A DNA stretch of 64,000 nucleotides from Shewanella morhuae (GTDB lineage Bacteria > Pseudomonadota > Gammaproteobacteria > Enterobacterales > Shewanellaceae): assembly GCF_900156405.1 (NCBI RefSeq), contig NZ_FTNN01000005.1, positions 44,785-108,784 on the forward strand, given 5' to 3'. Shown in pieces: positions 29,955 to 39,540 of this stretch. How positions within the stretch are numbered: the stretch's first letter is position 1; every line of letters begins with the position of its first letter. Below the pieces are notes generated by a model. The model worked only from the letters and a program-made list of their open reading frames with translations, did not search any database and had not been told where the DNA came from. Both the position numbers and the translations under genes were made by a program.

Positions 29955-30263
29955 TCATCCCAATACCCATAGCAGCATCCACACACCAAATAAGTAGTTC
30001 AAGCTATAACGCGTCACTTGATGCCTTAGCAGTAGCGACAAAATCAGCACAATCGGTAGCAATAACATTAATCCCCATGCTAGTGGTAAATCGATAATGC
30101 TAACCTGTCCAAACCATCGACTAGCAAATAGGCTAATCGCGAGTAACATTAAACTGTGAAATAACAGTAGTTGGTTGAATCTTAATGTTAATGCAGGGCT
30201 AAACGTTATCTTTTCTCGTGCGTGTATAGCAAACTGTCTCATAATCACTCCCATTTTATTCAT
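29955..30263 (-). CDS. Small predicted membrane protein, unknown function
   Basis: A 102-residue protein with three hydrophobic stretches (about 32-48, 57-78 and 88-101) separated by short basic segments. I do not recognise it. There are two possible starts: ATG at 30263 behind AAGGT, or ATG at 30242 behind GGGAG. It is single and minus-strand between purF and topB, and ends 8 bp from the purF terminator. Confidence 0.5.
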   Translation of the reverse strand: MNKMGVIMRQFAIHAREKITFSPALTLRFNQLLLFHSLMLLAISLFASRWFGQVSIIDLPLAWGLMLLLPIVLILSLLLRHQVTRYSLNYLFGVWMLLWVLG

Positions 30264-30407
30264 TGTACCTTAGCTGTTATTGAGAACTATTCGCAATTGA
30301 ATTTACAGTTGAACCGGCTTTTTAATGAGCGAGTTGGATAGATATTTGCACTTAGCGACTGTTTGGGCTAAATTACACTGTAATTATATCCAGTACTTGG
30401 TGTTTGT

Positions 30408-32498
30408 ATGATCCTTTATATCGCAGAGAAACCTAGCCTAGGGCGGGCCATTGCCGATGTATTGCCTAAACCCCATAAAAAAGGCGATGGATTTATCGAA
30501 GCTGCCAATGGCGATTGTGTGTCTTGGTGCGTGGGGCACTTGCTCGAACAAGCCGAGCCCGATGCCTACAATCCTGAATTTAAATCTTGGAAATTCGAAC
30601 ATTTACCAATAGTGCCCGATAAATGGCAATTAAAACCTAAGGCCACAACTCGTAGCCAGCTCACAGTGCTTAAACGATTAGTTAAACAAGCCAATACGCT
30701 AGTGAATGCTGGCGATCCTGACCGTGAAGGGCAGTTACTTGTGGATGAAGTAATTGCCTATCTTGGGGTGACGGGCGATAAGTTGCATCAAACCCAGCGT
30801 CTACTTATCAGTGATTTAAACCCACAAGCGGTAAAGCGTGCACTGACACAATTACGCAGCAACCGTGAATTTATTCCGTTATCGACTTCAGCACTTGCCC
30901 GTAGCCGCGCCGACTGGCTCTATGGGATGAACATGACGCGCGCCTACACTATTCAAGGTAAAAAGGTCGGTTATCAGGGGGTGTTATCTGTTGGCCGAGT
31001 ACAAACTCCTTTGCTTGGGTTGGTGGTGCGCCGCGATGAAGAGATAGCCAATTTTCAATCTAAACCTTTTTATGAAGTATTGGCGCATTTGGCGACACAA
31101 AAACAAGAAACCTTTAGCGCAAAATGGCGGCCCAGTGAAGCTTGTTTGCCTTATATGGATGAAGAAGGCCGAGTGTTAGCCAGAGGGTTAGCGCAAAATG
31201 TGGTGAGTCGGATTAACGATAAGTCAGCTGTCATTACGCAACTAGTGTCTAAGGATAAAAAACAATATCCGCCATTACCTTATAGTTTGTCGGCGTTACA
31301 AATTGATGCGGCAAAACGTTTTGGTATGAGCGCTAAGGATGTACTTGATACCTGCCAGAGTCTGTATGAACGCCATAAACTGATCACTTATCCGCGCTCC
31401 GACAGCCGTTATTTGCCCGTTGAGCAACACAGCCTTGCCCCCTTAGTATTAAAAGCGATTAGTGGCGGAGCTGCTGAATTATTACAACAGGTTGACGCGC
31501 CAGATCATCGTCTTAAATCCAAAGCATGGGATGATAAAAAAGTCGATGCTCACCATGCGATAGTGCCAACAGAGAAAACGGCTAACTTATCGAGTTTAAG
31601 TCTGCGGGAAAAACAGCTATATCTGCACGTTGCTCGTCAATATCTAGCACAGTTTTACCCCGCTTATTGTTACGGTGAAACCACAGTGCAAGTCACTATA
31701 GAGGGCGGATTATTTAATACCAAAGCGCGGCAGGATAAATCGTTAGGTTGGAAGCAACTCTTTGCCCGCCAAGAATCTCATGGCAATAAGTCTATAGAAA
31801 AAAATCCAGCGGATGAAAGCACTAGCACAGACGATGCTGACAATGATGAGTTTAGCAGTCAGTTGCCACCCTTAACATTAGGACAAGTGTTGCATTGCAC
31901 TCAAGGTGAACTGCTGGAGAAAAATACTCAGCCGCCTAAAGCCTTTACCGATGCAACTTTACTTGGCGCTATGACAGGGATTAATCGTTATGTGACCGAT
32001 GCTAATATTCGTAAAATTCTCAAAGAAACCGATGGCTTAGGCACAGAGGCCACCCGTGCGGGTATTATTGAATTACTGTTTAAACGCAGCTTTTTACAAC
32101 GTTTGGGCAAATCTATCGTATCAACTGAAGTGGGTAAAGGGTTGATAAACAGTTTGCCCGTCAGCGCAACGTCACCTGATATGACAGCACTATGGGAGGC
32201 GAGTTTGAACAGCATTTGCCGTAAAGAAACATCTTATCAAGCCTTTATGCAGCCACTACTCGACACACTATTTACCCTTATCCAAAATGCAGGGGCACAG
32301 CTGCCTACCGCGCTTAATGGCTTAAAGGGCCAAGGTTATGGTAAATCTACGAGTGGTAAATCTGGTTATCGCAAGTCGACTTACCGTAAAGCGTCAAATG
32401 GGTTAAAAACAACTGCAACTAAAGCCAGTGGTGCTAAAAATTCAGTGACTAAAAACTCAGGCACTAAAAGCCGTGCCCGCAAACCGCTTGCCGTATAA
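30408..32498 (+). CDS. topB: DNA topoisomerase III
   Basis: A 696-residue type IA topoisomerase. It has the TOPRIM domain (MILYIAEKPSLGRAIADVL; acidic NAGDPDREGQLL near residues 102-113) and the active-site Tyr in ITYPRSDS at Y328, the same position as in E. coli TopB. The C-terminal 60 residues are a low-complexity Lys/Ser/Gly/Thr tail, probably DNA-binding. Single gene, acting in decatenation and with RecQ. Confidence 0.95.
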   Translation: MILYIAEKPSLGRAIADVLPKPHKKGDGFIEAANGDCVSWCVGHLLEQAEPDAYNPEFKSWKFEHLPIVPDKWQLKPKATTRSQLTVLKRLVKQANTLVNAGDPDREGQLLVDEVIAYLGVTGDKLHQTQRLLISDLNPQAVKRALTQLRSNREFIPLSTSALARSRADWLYGMNMTRAYTIQGKKVGYQGVLSVGRVQTPLLGLVVRRDEEIANFQSKPFYEVLAHLATQKQETFSAKWRPSEACLPYMDEEGRVLARGLAQNVVSRINDKSAVITQLVSKDKKQYPPLPYSLSALQIDAAKRFGMSAKDVLDTCQSLYERHKLITYPRSDSRYLPVEQHSLAPLVLKAISGGAAELLQQVDAPDHRLKSKAWDDKKVDAHHAIVPTEKTANLSSLSLREKQLYLHVARQYLAQFYPAYCYGETTVQVTIEGGLFNTKARQDKSLGWKQLFARQESHGNKSIEKNPADESTSTDDADNDEFSSQLPPLTLGQVLHCTQGELLEKNTQPPKAFTDATLLGAMTGINRYVTDANIRKILKETDGLGTEATRAGIIELLFKRSFLQRLGKSIVSTEVGKGLINSLPVSATSPDMTALWEASLNSICRKETSYQAFMQPLLDTLFTLIQNAGAQLPTALNGLKGQGYGKSTSGKSGYRKSTYRKASNGLKTTATKASGAKNSVTKNSGTKSRARKPLAV

Positions 32499-32682
32499 GC
32501 TTAATTATTGTCACTTGTTATAATACAAGAGTAACCATCCATGTAAGTGGCTGATAATTAATGGGTAATGTAGGCTAGTTTATTCGGTTAATATTAGTGT
32601 ATTGCATTGATAGTAAGATAAAAAATGGCTTGGGTTTATCGATTAACTCATAAAATTAACTATTTAAAGTCGTTAATAATAG

Positions 32683-32718
32683 GCAAAAAAAAGAGTAAAC
32701 CAATACGGTTTACTCTTA
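32683..32718 (-). terminator. Orphan minus-strand terminator
   Basis: AGAGTAAACC (32692-32701) and GGTTTACTCT (32707-32716) form a 10-bp stem. Read on the minus strand it is followed by a run of T. No intact minus-strand gene ends nearby; only the pseudogene fragment stopping at 32833 does. Confidence 0.7.
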
Positions 32719-32832
32719 CGGAAATAAGTTGCTGTAAAAATGGCAAAATCACTCAATTGGTGTAGAGCCAGCACATCATGCCAGTGCTATCTTAATTAAC
32801 ACTTAAATATGATAAAGGTAATTATCTGCATA

Positions 32833-33257
32833 TTAATGTAATCCTCTAATACTTAAAATTTTTTCTGGATCAAAGACTGCAATTTTGACACTCGACTGTA
32901 TTTGTTCATTATCGCCTTTGATTATTGCTTTAAAGGCTCTTTGCCGACTTAAACACTCTGTTTAAGAATATGTGTACTGTTAGCTAAAAATGGATGAGTA
33001 ATACTCTCAAGGATAGTCGCTTTCTGATGCCATTCGCCCACAGGCAGCACCAATCACATTAACTATCTAATCAGTTCAGATGCTTGTGTGGCTCCACAGG
33101 GCGGCTGATATTAACGGCATGGCAACACGCTTTATACTGCGTTTAAGGCTTTTGACCGAGCACCACTATATGCCTTCAGCTTTCGCCTTGTCTAAAGTGC
33201 ATTGAACACCCGCTGAATGAACAGATCTTTAATACGAGTGGTATAAGGTGCATATGG
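32833..33257 (-). pseudogene. Decayed minus-strand coding remnant
   Basis: Protein-like pieces lie in successive frames. 33192-33257 reads PYAPYTTRIKDLFIQRVFNAL and then a stop. An open piece from about 33051 to 32949 contains GEWHQKATILESITHPFLAN. The last, 32833-32961, contains SRQRAFKAIIKGDNEQIQSS and ends near IRGLH. Stops and shifts separate them, and the last two overlap by about 13 bp, as if by frameshift. A terminator follows 115 bp downstream. I do not recognise the parent family. Confidence 0.35.
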
Positions 33258-33532
33258 TTATCAAAATAAATAGATAGCTTTTTTAAAGCCAGTAATCCCT
33301 CCAATATTTATCGATTTACTCTTCATATTGTATCCATTAATCGGGGCTTATATCTGTCATCGAAGAGCCGCCGTGAATGGCTTCACGGCGTGACACTGAA
33401 GTTGATGAATTCGAGCGTATAAACGAGTTACAGATTAAGTGTTTAATCGTATACCGATTGCCAAGTGTTAATCATCCCAGCTATGTAATGAACCGTTATT
33501 TTTACTATTTGAAACTCACTTTACACTACTCG

Positions 33533-35182
33533 CTATTGGGTAACCATCGCCAAGAGTGCGGGTAGAAACTCGTTATCTAATGTGGCGATTTCACTTTGCT
33601 CAACCAGCACTTGATTGAGTATGTCATGGCTGGTGAGGGGGTTAGCGAGTACTACGCGAAACACCACGGTCGCCTGTCTAAAATAGCGTGCTGGCTGAAT
33701 GCGGGTACGGGAGACGAAGGACTTACCCTGCTCGCGTTGGTGCTTTTGAATAAACTGGGTCAGGCCATCAAGTAGCTCGTTAAAGCGAGCGAGTTTAGTT
33801 GTGTCTGCTTGCTCGCAAGCTAGTTGCATGGCGGCTTGGATGCTGGCGGGGACATAACGATAGGTCAGCAGACACAGTTCTGGCTCTGTGACGAGCTCAA
33901 AATCCTCACGAGCTTTGATTTGTTCTGCAAAATAGCGGGCCTTTTCGAGGCTGTTGTTGATTAAAATTTCATAACCATCACGACCGATGATTTGCAAGCA
34001 AGCGTGCACTAACATCGCCATGCCGGGGCGTGAACCTTCCAGCGTTTGGCTGCCGAGATCCTTTGAACCACGGCGCAGAATGTATTCGGCATGATGGGCA
34101 ATGGCATGGGCAAACTCGGGGTCTTTAAATAACACCATACCAGCGCCCATGGGCACGTACATTTGTTTGTGGGCATCAATGGTGACTGAGTCAGCTAGTT
34201 CAATGCCTGCGAGTAAGTGGCGGTATTTATTAGACAATAAACTTGCGCCGCCCCAAGCAGCATCTACATGGAAATGGCAATTTAATTCTTTTGCTAGCTC
34301 TGCTAACTCTGTCAGTGGGTCAACATTACCGGTTTCTGTGGTGCCAGCAACACCTACAATGGCAAGTACTTTGATGTTTTTATTGGCAAGTTCAAGGGCT
34401 GCTTGGCGCATTTTTGCCACATCGACCTTGTTATCGCTGCCCGTGGGAATGCTGATGATGTTGTCGCGGCCGATGCCAAGTAGATCGACGGCTTTTCCCA
34501 GCGAATAGTGACCTCGCTCCGAGACTAAAATCGCTAAATCATCGTAGCCATAATGGTGCAGTGCTTTAAGTAAACCTTCGCGGCTGACACCTTTAAACTC
34601 ACCATCGGCCTTCAGTAACTGATTGCGGGCAATCCACAGTGCAGTGATGTTGGCCACTGTGCCGCCGGAGCAAAATGCCCCGAGAGAATGATTGGCGCTG
34701 TGCATCCAGCTTTGATAAAAATCCGTATCTTGGTCGTAAATCAAATGGTGCATCATGCCAAGCACTTGGCGCTCAAGCGGCGTAAATGCCTTAGAGGTTT
34801 CGATTTTGACCAGATTTTGATTGAGTCCGACCATCATTTTTGACAGTGGTAACACAAAGTAGGGCAGTGCTGAAGTCATGTGGCCGATAAAGCTTGGCGC
34901 TGCTGTATGCACTGAATGCGCCACTAAATTTTGCATGATTTCGTCGGTGTAATCGGACACAAAACGCGGCTGACTCGGAATTTCAAAAGCTTGAAAATCG
35001 GTCTCAATTTCCGACAAGGGTTTTTCGAGCGCGGCGATACTGTCACCCAAAAAGCCGGCTAAGTCCTCGGAAAGCTTCTGCTCGATAATACTTAGCGTTG
35101 ATCCTGCATCTTCTGGCGCAGTAAAAATGCGTAGCAGACTTGCTTCAGATGCGGTGGCTTGGCGAGGGAGTTTTTGGGTCAT
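33533..35182 (-). CDS. panP: PLP-dependent decarboxylase, PanP-like aspartate 1-decarboxylase
   Basis: A 549-residue group II amino acid decarboxylase. The PLP lysine is in DAHKQMY (K339), and FHVDAAWGG carries the conserved Asp/Ala of the cofactor site. Proteins of this size in Shewanella and Vibrio are usually assigned as PanP, which makes beta-alanine from aspartate for pantothenate, replacing PanD. Older annotations call it glutamate decarboxylase, and sequence alone does not decide. ATG at 35182. Transcribed alone. Confidence 0.75.
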   Translation of the reverse strand: MTQKLPRQATASEASLLRIFTAPEDAGSTLSIIEQKLSEDLAGFLGDSIAALEKPLSEIETDFQAFEIPSQPRFVSDYTDEIMQNLVAHSVHTAAPSFIGHMTSALPYFVLPLSKMMVGLNQNLVKIETSKAFTPLERQVLGMMHHLIYDQDTDFYQSWMHSANHSLGAFCSGGTVANITALWIARNQLLKADGEFKGVSREGLLKALHHYGYDDLAILVSERGHYSLGKAVDLLGIGRDNIISIPTGSDNKVDVAKMRQAALELANKNIKVLAIVGVAGTTETGNVDPLTELAELAKELNCHFHVDAAWGGASLLSNKYRHLLAGIELADSVTIDAHKQMYVPMGAGMVLFKDPEFAHAIAHHAEYILRRGSKDLGSQTLEGSRPGMAMLVHACLQIIGRDGYEILINNSLEKARYFAEQIKAREDFELVTEPELCLLTYRYVPASIQAAMQLACEQADTTKLARFNELLDGLTQFIQKHQREQGKSFVSRTRIQPARYFRQATVVFRVVLANPLTSHDILNQVLVEQSEIATLDNEFLPALLAMVTQ

Positions 35183-35365
35183 GGGCTTGTCGTCTATTGA
35201 TTTTTATAGTGAAACCGTAAATTTGCTCGAAGAGTATAACGAATTAGTGACTCTCAACATATTAATCTAGCGGAATACTAAAAAGGGAGCTCACTTTACT
35301 GCAAGGCCTTTTAGGCATCAAGTACTAAAATTTTGTGCAGCCAAAGAGTTGCCGCTTAACATAAG

Positions 35366-35390
35366 CAAAGGCGCCGTATTGGCGCCATTA
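35366..35390 (-). terminator. Terminator after the glycerate kinase gene
   Basis: GGCGCC-AATAC-GGCGCC on the minus strand followed by TTTGCTT, about 50 bp beyond the glycerate kinase stop. The stem is GC-rich and the U-tract short. Confidence 0.6.
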
Positions 35391-35436
35391 TTTAAATCAT
35401 CAAAATGAGGGAATAATTTAAGCATTAGCCCAAGTA

Positions 35437-36630
35437 TTAGCGCTGTCCTAACATCAGTATCGCACCAATATTGCGGGCAGTATTACAAAGGTTTAGTTTG
35501 GCATTGGCGAGTACATTATCAAGCGGGCTTAAGTGCGGGATAATCGGGAAGATAGCCGTCATACCGTGTTCTAATACAGCATTGGCATTTTCTCCTAGAC
35601 AACCCGCAATGCCGATAGTGGGAATGCCCTGAAGTTTAGCTTGCTTTAACACGCCCATCGGCGTTTTACCAAACACAGTTTGGCCATCAATGCGACCTTC
35701 ACCTGTGATGACTAAATCGGCGCCGCGAATTTTATCGGCAAGCCCCACGGTTCGCATCACAATTTCAACGCCGGGTTTAAGCTCGGCATGTAAAAAAGCC
35801 ATCACGCCAAGGCCCATACCGCCAGCAGCACCAGCACCGGCATGTTCACGGTGATCTGTCATGCCGTTGCGGGCAATCACATCGGCATAATGGGCGAGCG
35901 CGGTATCTAGCTGCTTAACCATTTCTGGGGTTGCGCCTTTTTGCGGGCCAAAAATCGCCGAAGCACCACGTTCGCCGCACAGCGGATTATCAACATCACA
36001 AGCGACTTCGAAGCTGCATTCACGTAGTAGTGGGTGTGCGTTTGAAGCGTCAATTTTTGCAAGATTTACCAATGCTGCACCGCCAGAAGGCAGGGTTTTA
36101 CCTTGATTATCGAGTAATAAAATATCCAGCGCTTGGGCCATTCCCGCGCCGCCATCGTTGGTGGCGCTGCCACCAAGCCCTAAAATAATGTGCTTTATCC
36201 CCCGATTAAGCGCATCACAAATCAGCTCACCCGTCCCATAACTGGTGGTGAGCAGCGGATTACGTTGATCTCTTGGCACATGATGTAAGCCAGACGCTGA
36301 GGCCATTTCAATCACGGCAATCGCGCCATGATGATGCGACTTGTTAGTCGAGCTTGTACTAGAAGCTGAACCGGTATTTAAAGCATCACCGAGAATGCCA
36401 TAGTGCGCCTGTACTTTTAGCCCAAGTGGGCCCATGACTTCTAGGCTAATAATGCTGCCACCCGTGGCATCAACCATAGACTGCACCGTGCCTTCGCCGC
36501 CATCGGCAACGGGAATTTTGATGATATCGCAGTTTGGGATTACTTGTCTTAAGCCTTGTTCAATAGCATTGGCTACGTCGAGCGCGCTTAAGCTTTCTTT
36601 AAATGAGTCGGGGGCGATAACTATTTTCAT
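35437..36630 (-). CDS. Glycerate kinase (GarK/GlxK family)
   Basis: A 397-residue kinase starting MKIVIAPDSFKESLSA, the signature N-terminus of the family, with GGEGTVQSMV and GLGGSATNDGGAG motifs. It phosphorylates D-glycerate. The ATG at 36630 (Shine-Dalgarno AGGA 8 nt upstream) is chosen over a 70-residue upstream extension that lacks family similarity. It follows the GntP-type permease after 252 bp. With the CdaR-type regulator upstream this suggests a glycerate/sugar-acid utilisation unit. Confidence 0.9.
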   Translation of the reverse strand: MKIVIAPDSFKESLSALDVANAIEQGLRQVIPNCDIIKIPVADGGEGTVQSMVDATGGSIISLEVMGPLGLKVQAHYGILGDALNTGSASSTSSTNKSHHHGAIAVIEMASASGLHHVPRDQRNPLLTTSYGTGELICDALNRGIKHIILGLGGSATNDGGAGMAQALDILLLDNQGKTLPSGGAALVNLAKIDASNAHPLLRECSFEVACDVDNPLCGERGASAIFGPQKGATPEMVKQLDTALAHYADVIARNGMTDHREHAGAGAAGGMGLGVMAFLHAELKPGVEIVMRTVGLADKIRGADLVITGEGRIDGQTVFGKTPMGVLKQAKLQGIPTIGIAGCLGENANAVLEHGMTAIFPIIPHLSPLDNVLANAKLNLCNTARNIGAILMLGQR

Positions 36631-36809
36631 TAAAAATCCTACAGCTAAATGGGATAAAGCAGGGCTTAATGTTGAACATTTAACCCAATACCACTTACTT
36701 TTGGGGCAACGATATCCCTGTGCCAACATAGGTTTATATAAAATAGATTTATATAAAGCGGTGGCGCATGAATGTGTTGCAATGATTAGGGCGTATAACA
36801 CACAGATAT

Positions 36810-36832
36810 CTTGGGCGCGGTCTACGCCCAAG
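36810..36832 (-). terminator. Hairpin between permease and glycerate kinase genes
   Basis: CTTGGGCG / CGCCCAAG arms with a 7-nt loop, in the 252-bp gap after the permease stop. No long U-run; it may attenuate read-through or protect the upstream mRNA. AT-rich TTTATATAAA repeats at about 36731-36757 may be a separate promoter. Confidence 0.45.
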
Positions 36833-36882
36833 GGATACAATTAAATCAATATCACATTGTATTAAATAAAGAATACAGCATA

Positions 36883-38241
36883 TTAGAGTAGCACTAGGCT
36901 TAACAGATACACTGTCACCATGGCGGTCACACCCTGGATAAGCGTTGCCATAGTTTGCGCTTTATAAGCTTGTTTTACACTCATGCGGCTAAACTGGGCG
37001 ACAACCCAAAAGAAGCTGTCGTTGGCGTGGGATACCGTCATGGCGCCTGCACCAATGGCCATTACTGTTAAAACTCGGCCCATCTCGCTGCCAAGGCCAA
37101 TATCGCCGAGCATAGGCGCGACTAATGCTGAGGTTGCAACCAATGCTACAGTCGATGAACCTTGGGCTGATTTAAGTGCTGCGGCAACGATAAAGGGCAT
37201 AAAGATACCAACGCCCAGTGCCGACAGTGATGTACCTAAAAAATCACCAATAGGGGTCGCTTTTAATACCGCGCCAAAGGCACCGCCCGCACCTGTGATT
37301 AAAATAATCGGTGCAGCGGTTACTAGGCCTTGGCTAATACGCTCGCTAAATTCACTGATTTTATTATCGCCTTTTAATAACGACAGCGATAAAAATAGGC
37401 CTATCATCAAAGCGTTAACCGGCTGACCAAGGAACACTAACGCATCAAACAAGCCTTCTTTACCTAGCGGTGCTGAGGGGAAGTTAGCGATAGATCCTAA
37501 ACAAATCAATATAATAGGGATAAATATCGGTGCAAACGCTTTTACTGGACTTGGCAGTGTTCCGTAGCTTTTTTTGAGGGTTTCATAGTCGCTTGCCTGC
37601 GCTTTTAGCTCCTCAGCCCCTTCACCATCGGGTTCAACACCAGCAAACCGGTTAGCCCATAACATGCCTGCTAATGTAGCTACAGCGGCCACAAATAGAC
37701 CGACACCAATCACTAAGCCTAAATTAGACTCTAGACCTAAGTTACCTGCAGCTGCGATAGGGCCTGGCGTTGGCGGTACAAAGGTATGAGTTGCGTACAG
37801 ACCTGTGGCTAAGGCTACGCTCATCGAGACGCTAGAAACCTTCATGCGGTTCGCCATTGATTGTTTCAGTGAGTTTAAAATAACAAAACCCGAGTCACAA
37901 AATACTGGAATGGAGACGAGGTAGCCGATGACCGACATAGTTAATGTCGGGAAGCGTTTACCTAATATTTTTATCACCACATCTGCCATGGTGATGGCGG
38001 CGCCGCTTTTTTCTAGAATGATACCAATAATCGTCCCTAAGACGATCACTAGGCCAATATAACCTAAGATTCCGCCAAAACCGGTAGTAATGGTTTTAGC
38101 AATCTCTCCACTCGGTAGACCATAGGCAAAGGCGGCGATAAAAGCCGCTAGAATTAAGGTTAAAAAAGGATGTAGTTTAAATTTTGAGGTCGCGATAACA
38201 ATAAATGCAATCACGCCGATGAGAATAAGCACTAAGTTCAT
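36883..38241 (-). CDS. GntP-family permease (gluconate/glycerate type)
   Basis: A 452-residue proton-coupled symporter with twelve or more hydrophobic segments and a GntP-type N-terminus (FKLHPFLTLILAAFIAAFAYGLPSGEI) plus HTFVPPTPGPIAAA. Family members move gluconate and related hydroxy acids; the glycerate kinase next door makes glycerate a reasonable guess. A perfect palindrome lies about 180 bp upstream of its start. Confidence 0.87.
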   Translation of the reverse strand: MNLVLILIGVIAFIVIATSKFKLHPFLTLILAAFIAAFAYGLPSGEIAKTITTGFGGILGYIGLVIVLGTIIGIILEKSGAAITMADVVIKILGKRFPTLTMSVIGYLVSIPVFCDSGFVILNSLKQSMANRMKVSSVSMSVALATGLYATHTFVPPTPGPIAAAGNLGLESNLGLVIGVGLFVAAVATLAGMLWANRFAGVEPDGEGAEELKAQASDYETLKKSYGTLPSPVKAFAPIFIPIILICLGSIANFPSAPLGKEGLFDALVFLGQPVNALMIGLFLSLSLLKGDNKISEFSERISQGLVTAAPIILITGAGGAFGAVLKATPIGDFLGTSLSALGVGIFMPFIVAAALKSAQGSSTVALVATSALVAPMLGDIGLGSEMGRVLTVMAIGAGAMTVSHANDSFFWVVAQFSRMSVKQAYKAQTMATLIQGVTAMVTVYLLSLVLL

Positions 38242-38423
38242 ATTATGTCCCGTTCAGTTCTGGGCTGAAGTTCTTGAGTGAGTTTCTTGACCGATATTGT
38301 AGGGCGCAGCTTTTATTTGGGCTTGAGTCCAATAAGGGCTGCTTTAAAGTCATCCTATTATTGTGCAGGTATTGTTGAATAGCTTTGGCTAAAACCACGG
38401 AATTGCGGCTGTATTATCACTTA

Positions 38424-38445
38424 TTTTTGTGCTTATGCACAAAAA
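38424..38445. promoter_or_regulatory. Perfect palindrome, candidate CdaR operator
   Basis: TTTTTGTGC-TTAT-GCACAAAAA: two perfect 9-bp arms, 180-205 bp upstream of the GntP-type permease. The cdaR-type regulator is 1.5 kb further upstream, so a local operator is plausible. Assignment to CdaR is inference. Confidence 0.45.
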
Positions 38446-38486
38446 TGAGCGGGGATTTGGGAGGGAATTGATTTTATTTTGTTGAA

Positions 38487-38520
38487 GAAGATTGGCAAAT
38501 ATTTTTATTTGCCAATCTTC
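38487..38520 (-). terminator. Perfect 15-bp hairpin after the catalase-like gene
   Basis: GAAGATTGGCAAATA and TATTTGCCAATCTTC arms with a TTTT loop, 28 bp beyond the stop of the minus-strand catalase-like gene. Very stable, without a clean U-run. Confidence 0.6.
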
Positions 38521-38547
38521 AATATGGGGATTTAGGTTTATTCGCAC

Positions 38548-39540
38548 TTATAGACGACGAATAAGGGATTCTACGTAGGCGGGTGTGCGCGCATTGAGAA
38601 TGGGATCGGCCGAAGGTGTAATACCTTTTGGCAGTAACACTGGGTTAAATATACCTTTATCGCATTGCTGAACTTGAGGATCGCTGTCTCGTTCGCCGTT
38701 AATAATCACTTGACCGACGAGTAAGCGTTGACGGGTTTGTGGCCAGATAGCCATTGGATCATCAATCATATCGCCCTTTTCGGCGAGCTGGATATAAAGA
38801 TTCCATTGTGCGGGCTGGGTTTGAATACGCTTGAGTAATTCAGCTTGTAAAAAATTATCGCTAAGATTGGCCAGTTCTTCTGCGCTTAGTGCAGCTGTGC
38901 CTGCGACAGGTTCAAAAATCCAACGTCCCGGTTGGATCTCGCCATTGTTAGCCGTAAATAGAAAACTGTTTACACCGTAATAGGGGCTATTGGCAAAACT
39001 TGGGCTAGGAGGCAACTGTTTAACAAAATCGAAGAAGGCTTTGGCGTGTGGCTGATTATCAATAAGCCATTGTTTACCTTCTGCACCTTGTTTACTTTTT
39101 GTTTGAAAGGTAAAAAACTCGTCAAGATTGCTGGCAAAGAATACAGGAATATTGGTTGTCACAAAATTCAGGTTTTCTTTATCGCCATCAATCTTAAGCG
39201 ACATAAAACGCCCCGGGGTTTTGTCTGAAATCTTTGGGTTAGCGCCGCCGAGGGAGAAACGTGCCGTTACTTTAATCGTATCTTGATTAAAAAATGGGAT
39301 TGCTAGCGTGTCTTGTAGTTTTGGATTGGGCTTAAAGCTACCAGAGGTGCAAAACCCTTTAGTGTGATTACGCAGTTTGACTTTTTTACCCGCTTCTCGA
39401 CTTGCCGCATCGGGCGTGCCATTAACGGCATCAACCAATTCTGGAATCGTTTTTTCGGCAGCAATTAATGTAGGGGAAGTTAGTGCAAAGCCAGTAATAA
39501 GGCATGCTTTAGCGAGTAAAGTGAGTTTTATTGGGTTCAT
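38548..39540 (-). CDS. Periplasmic catalase-family haem peroxidase (SrpA-like)
   Basis: A 330-residue small catalase-fold protein with a signal peptide (about 1-28, ending PTLIAA). RNHTKGFCTSGSF carries the distal His; the C-terminal ILNARTPAYVESLIRRL carries the likely proximal Tyr with its Arg. It is much shorter than classical catalases (about 480 aa), matching the catalase-related peroxidase group, which usually shows peroxidase rather than strong catalase activity. ATG at 39540 behind AAAGGA; an ATG 15 bp upstream lacks a good site. Confidence 0.85.
   Translation of the reverse strand: MNPIKLTLLAKACLITGFALTSPTLIAAEKTIPELVDAVNGTPDAASREAGKKVKLRNHTKGFCTSGSFKPNPKLQDTLAIPFFNQDTIKVTARFSLGGANPKISDKTPGRFMSLKIDGDKENLNFVTTNIPVFFASNLDEFFTFQTKSKQGAEGKQWLIDNQPHAKAFFDFVKQLPPSPSFANSPYYGVNSFLFTANNGEIQPGRWIFEPVAGTAALSAEELANLSDNFLQAELLKRIQTQPAQWNLYIQLAEKGDMIDDPMAIWPQTRQRLLVGQVIINGERDSDPQVQQCDKGIFNPVLLPKGITPSADPILNARTPAYVESLIRRL

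Larger units (their letters stand above)
32499..33532. other. Gene-free 1-kb stretch between topB and panP
   Basis: No intact gene is visible. It holds an orphan minus-strand terminator (32683-32718), decayed minus-strand coding fragments (32833-33257) and a perfect 9-bp-arm hairpin, CGCCGTGAA/TTCACGGCG (33370-33391). The region looks like the remains of a deleted gene or a rearrangement junction. Confidence 0.6.
38242..38547. other. 306-bp regulatory gap upstream of the permease
   Basis: Contains the candidate CdaR operator (38424-38445) and the terminator of the catalase-like gene (38487-38520). I see no coding sequence. Confidence 0.6.

Noticed and set aside
33377-33565. Plus-strand 62-codon frame beside the panP gene
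   Set aside because: It starts inside a hairpin, lacks a ribosome site and overlaps the panP 3' end; composition is not protein-like.
36631-36840. 70-residue N-terminal extension of glycerate kinase
   Set aside because: The family begins at MKIVIAPDSFK, and a good ribosome site precedes the ATG at 36630.
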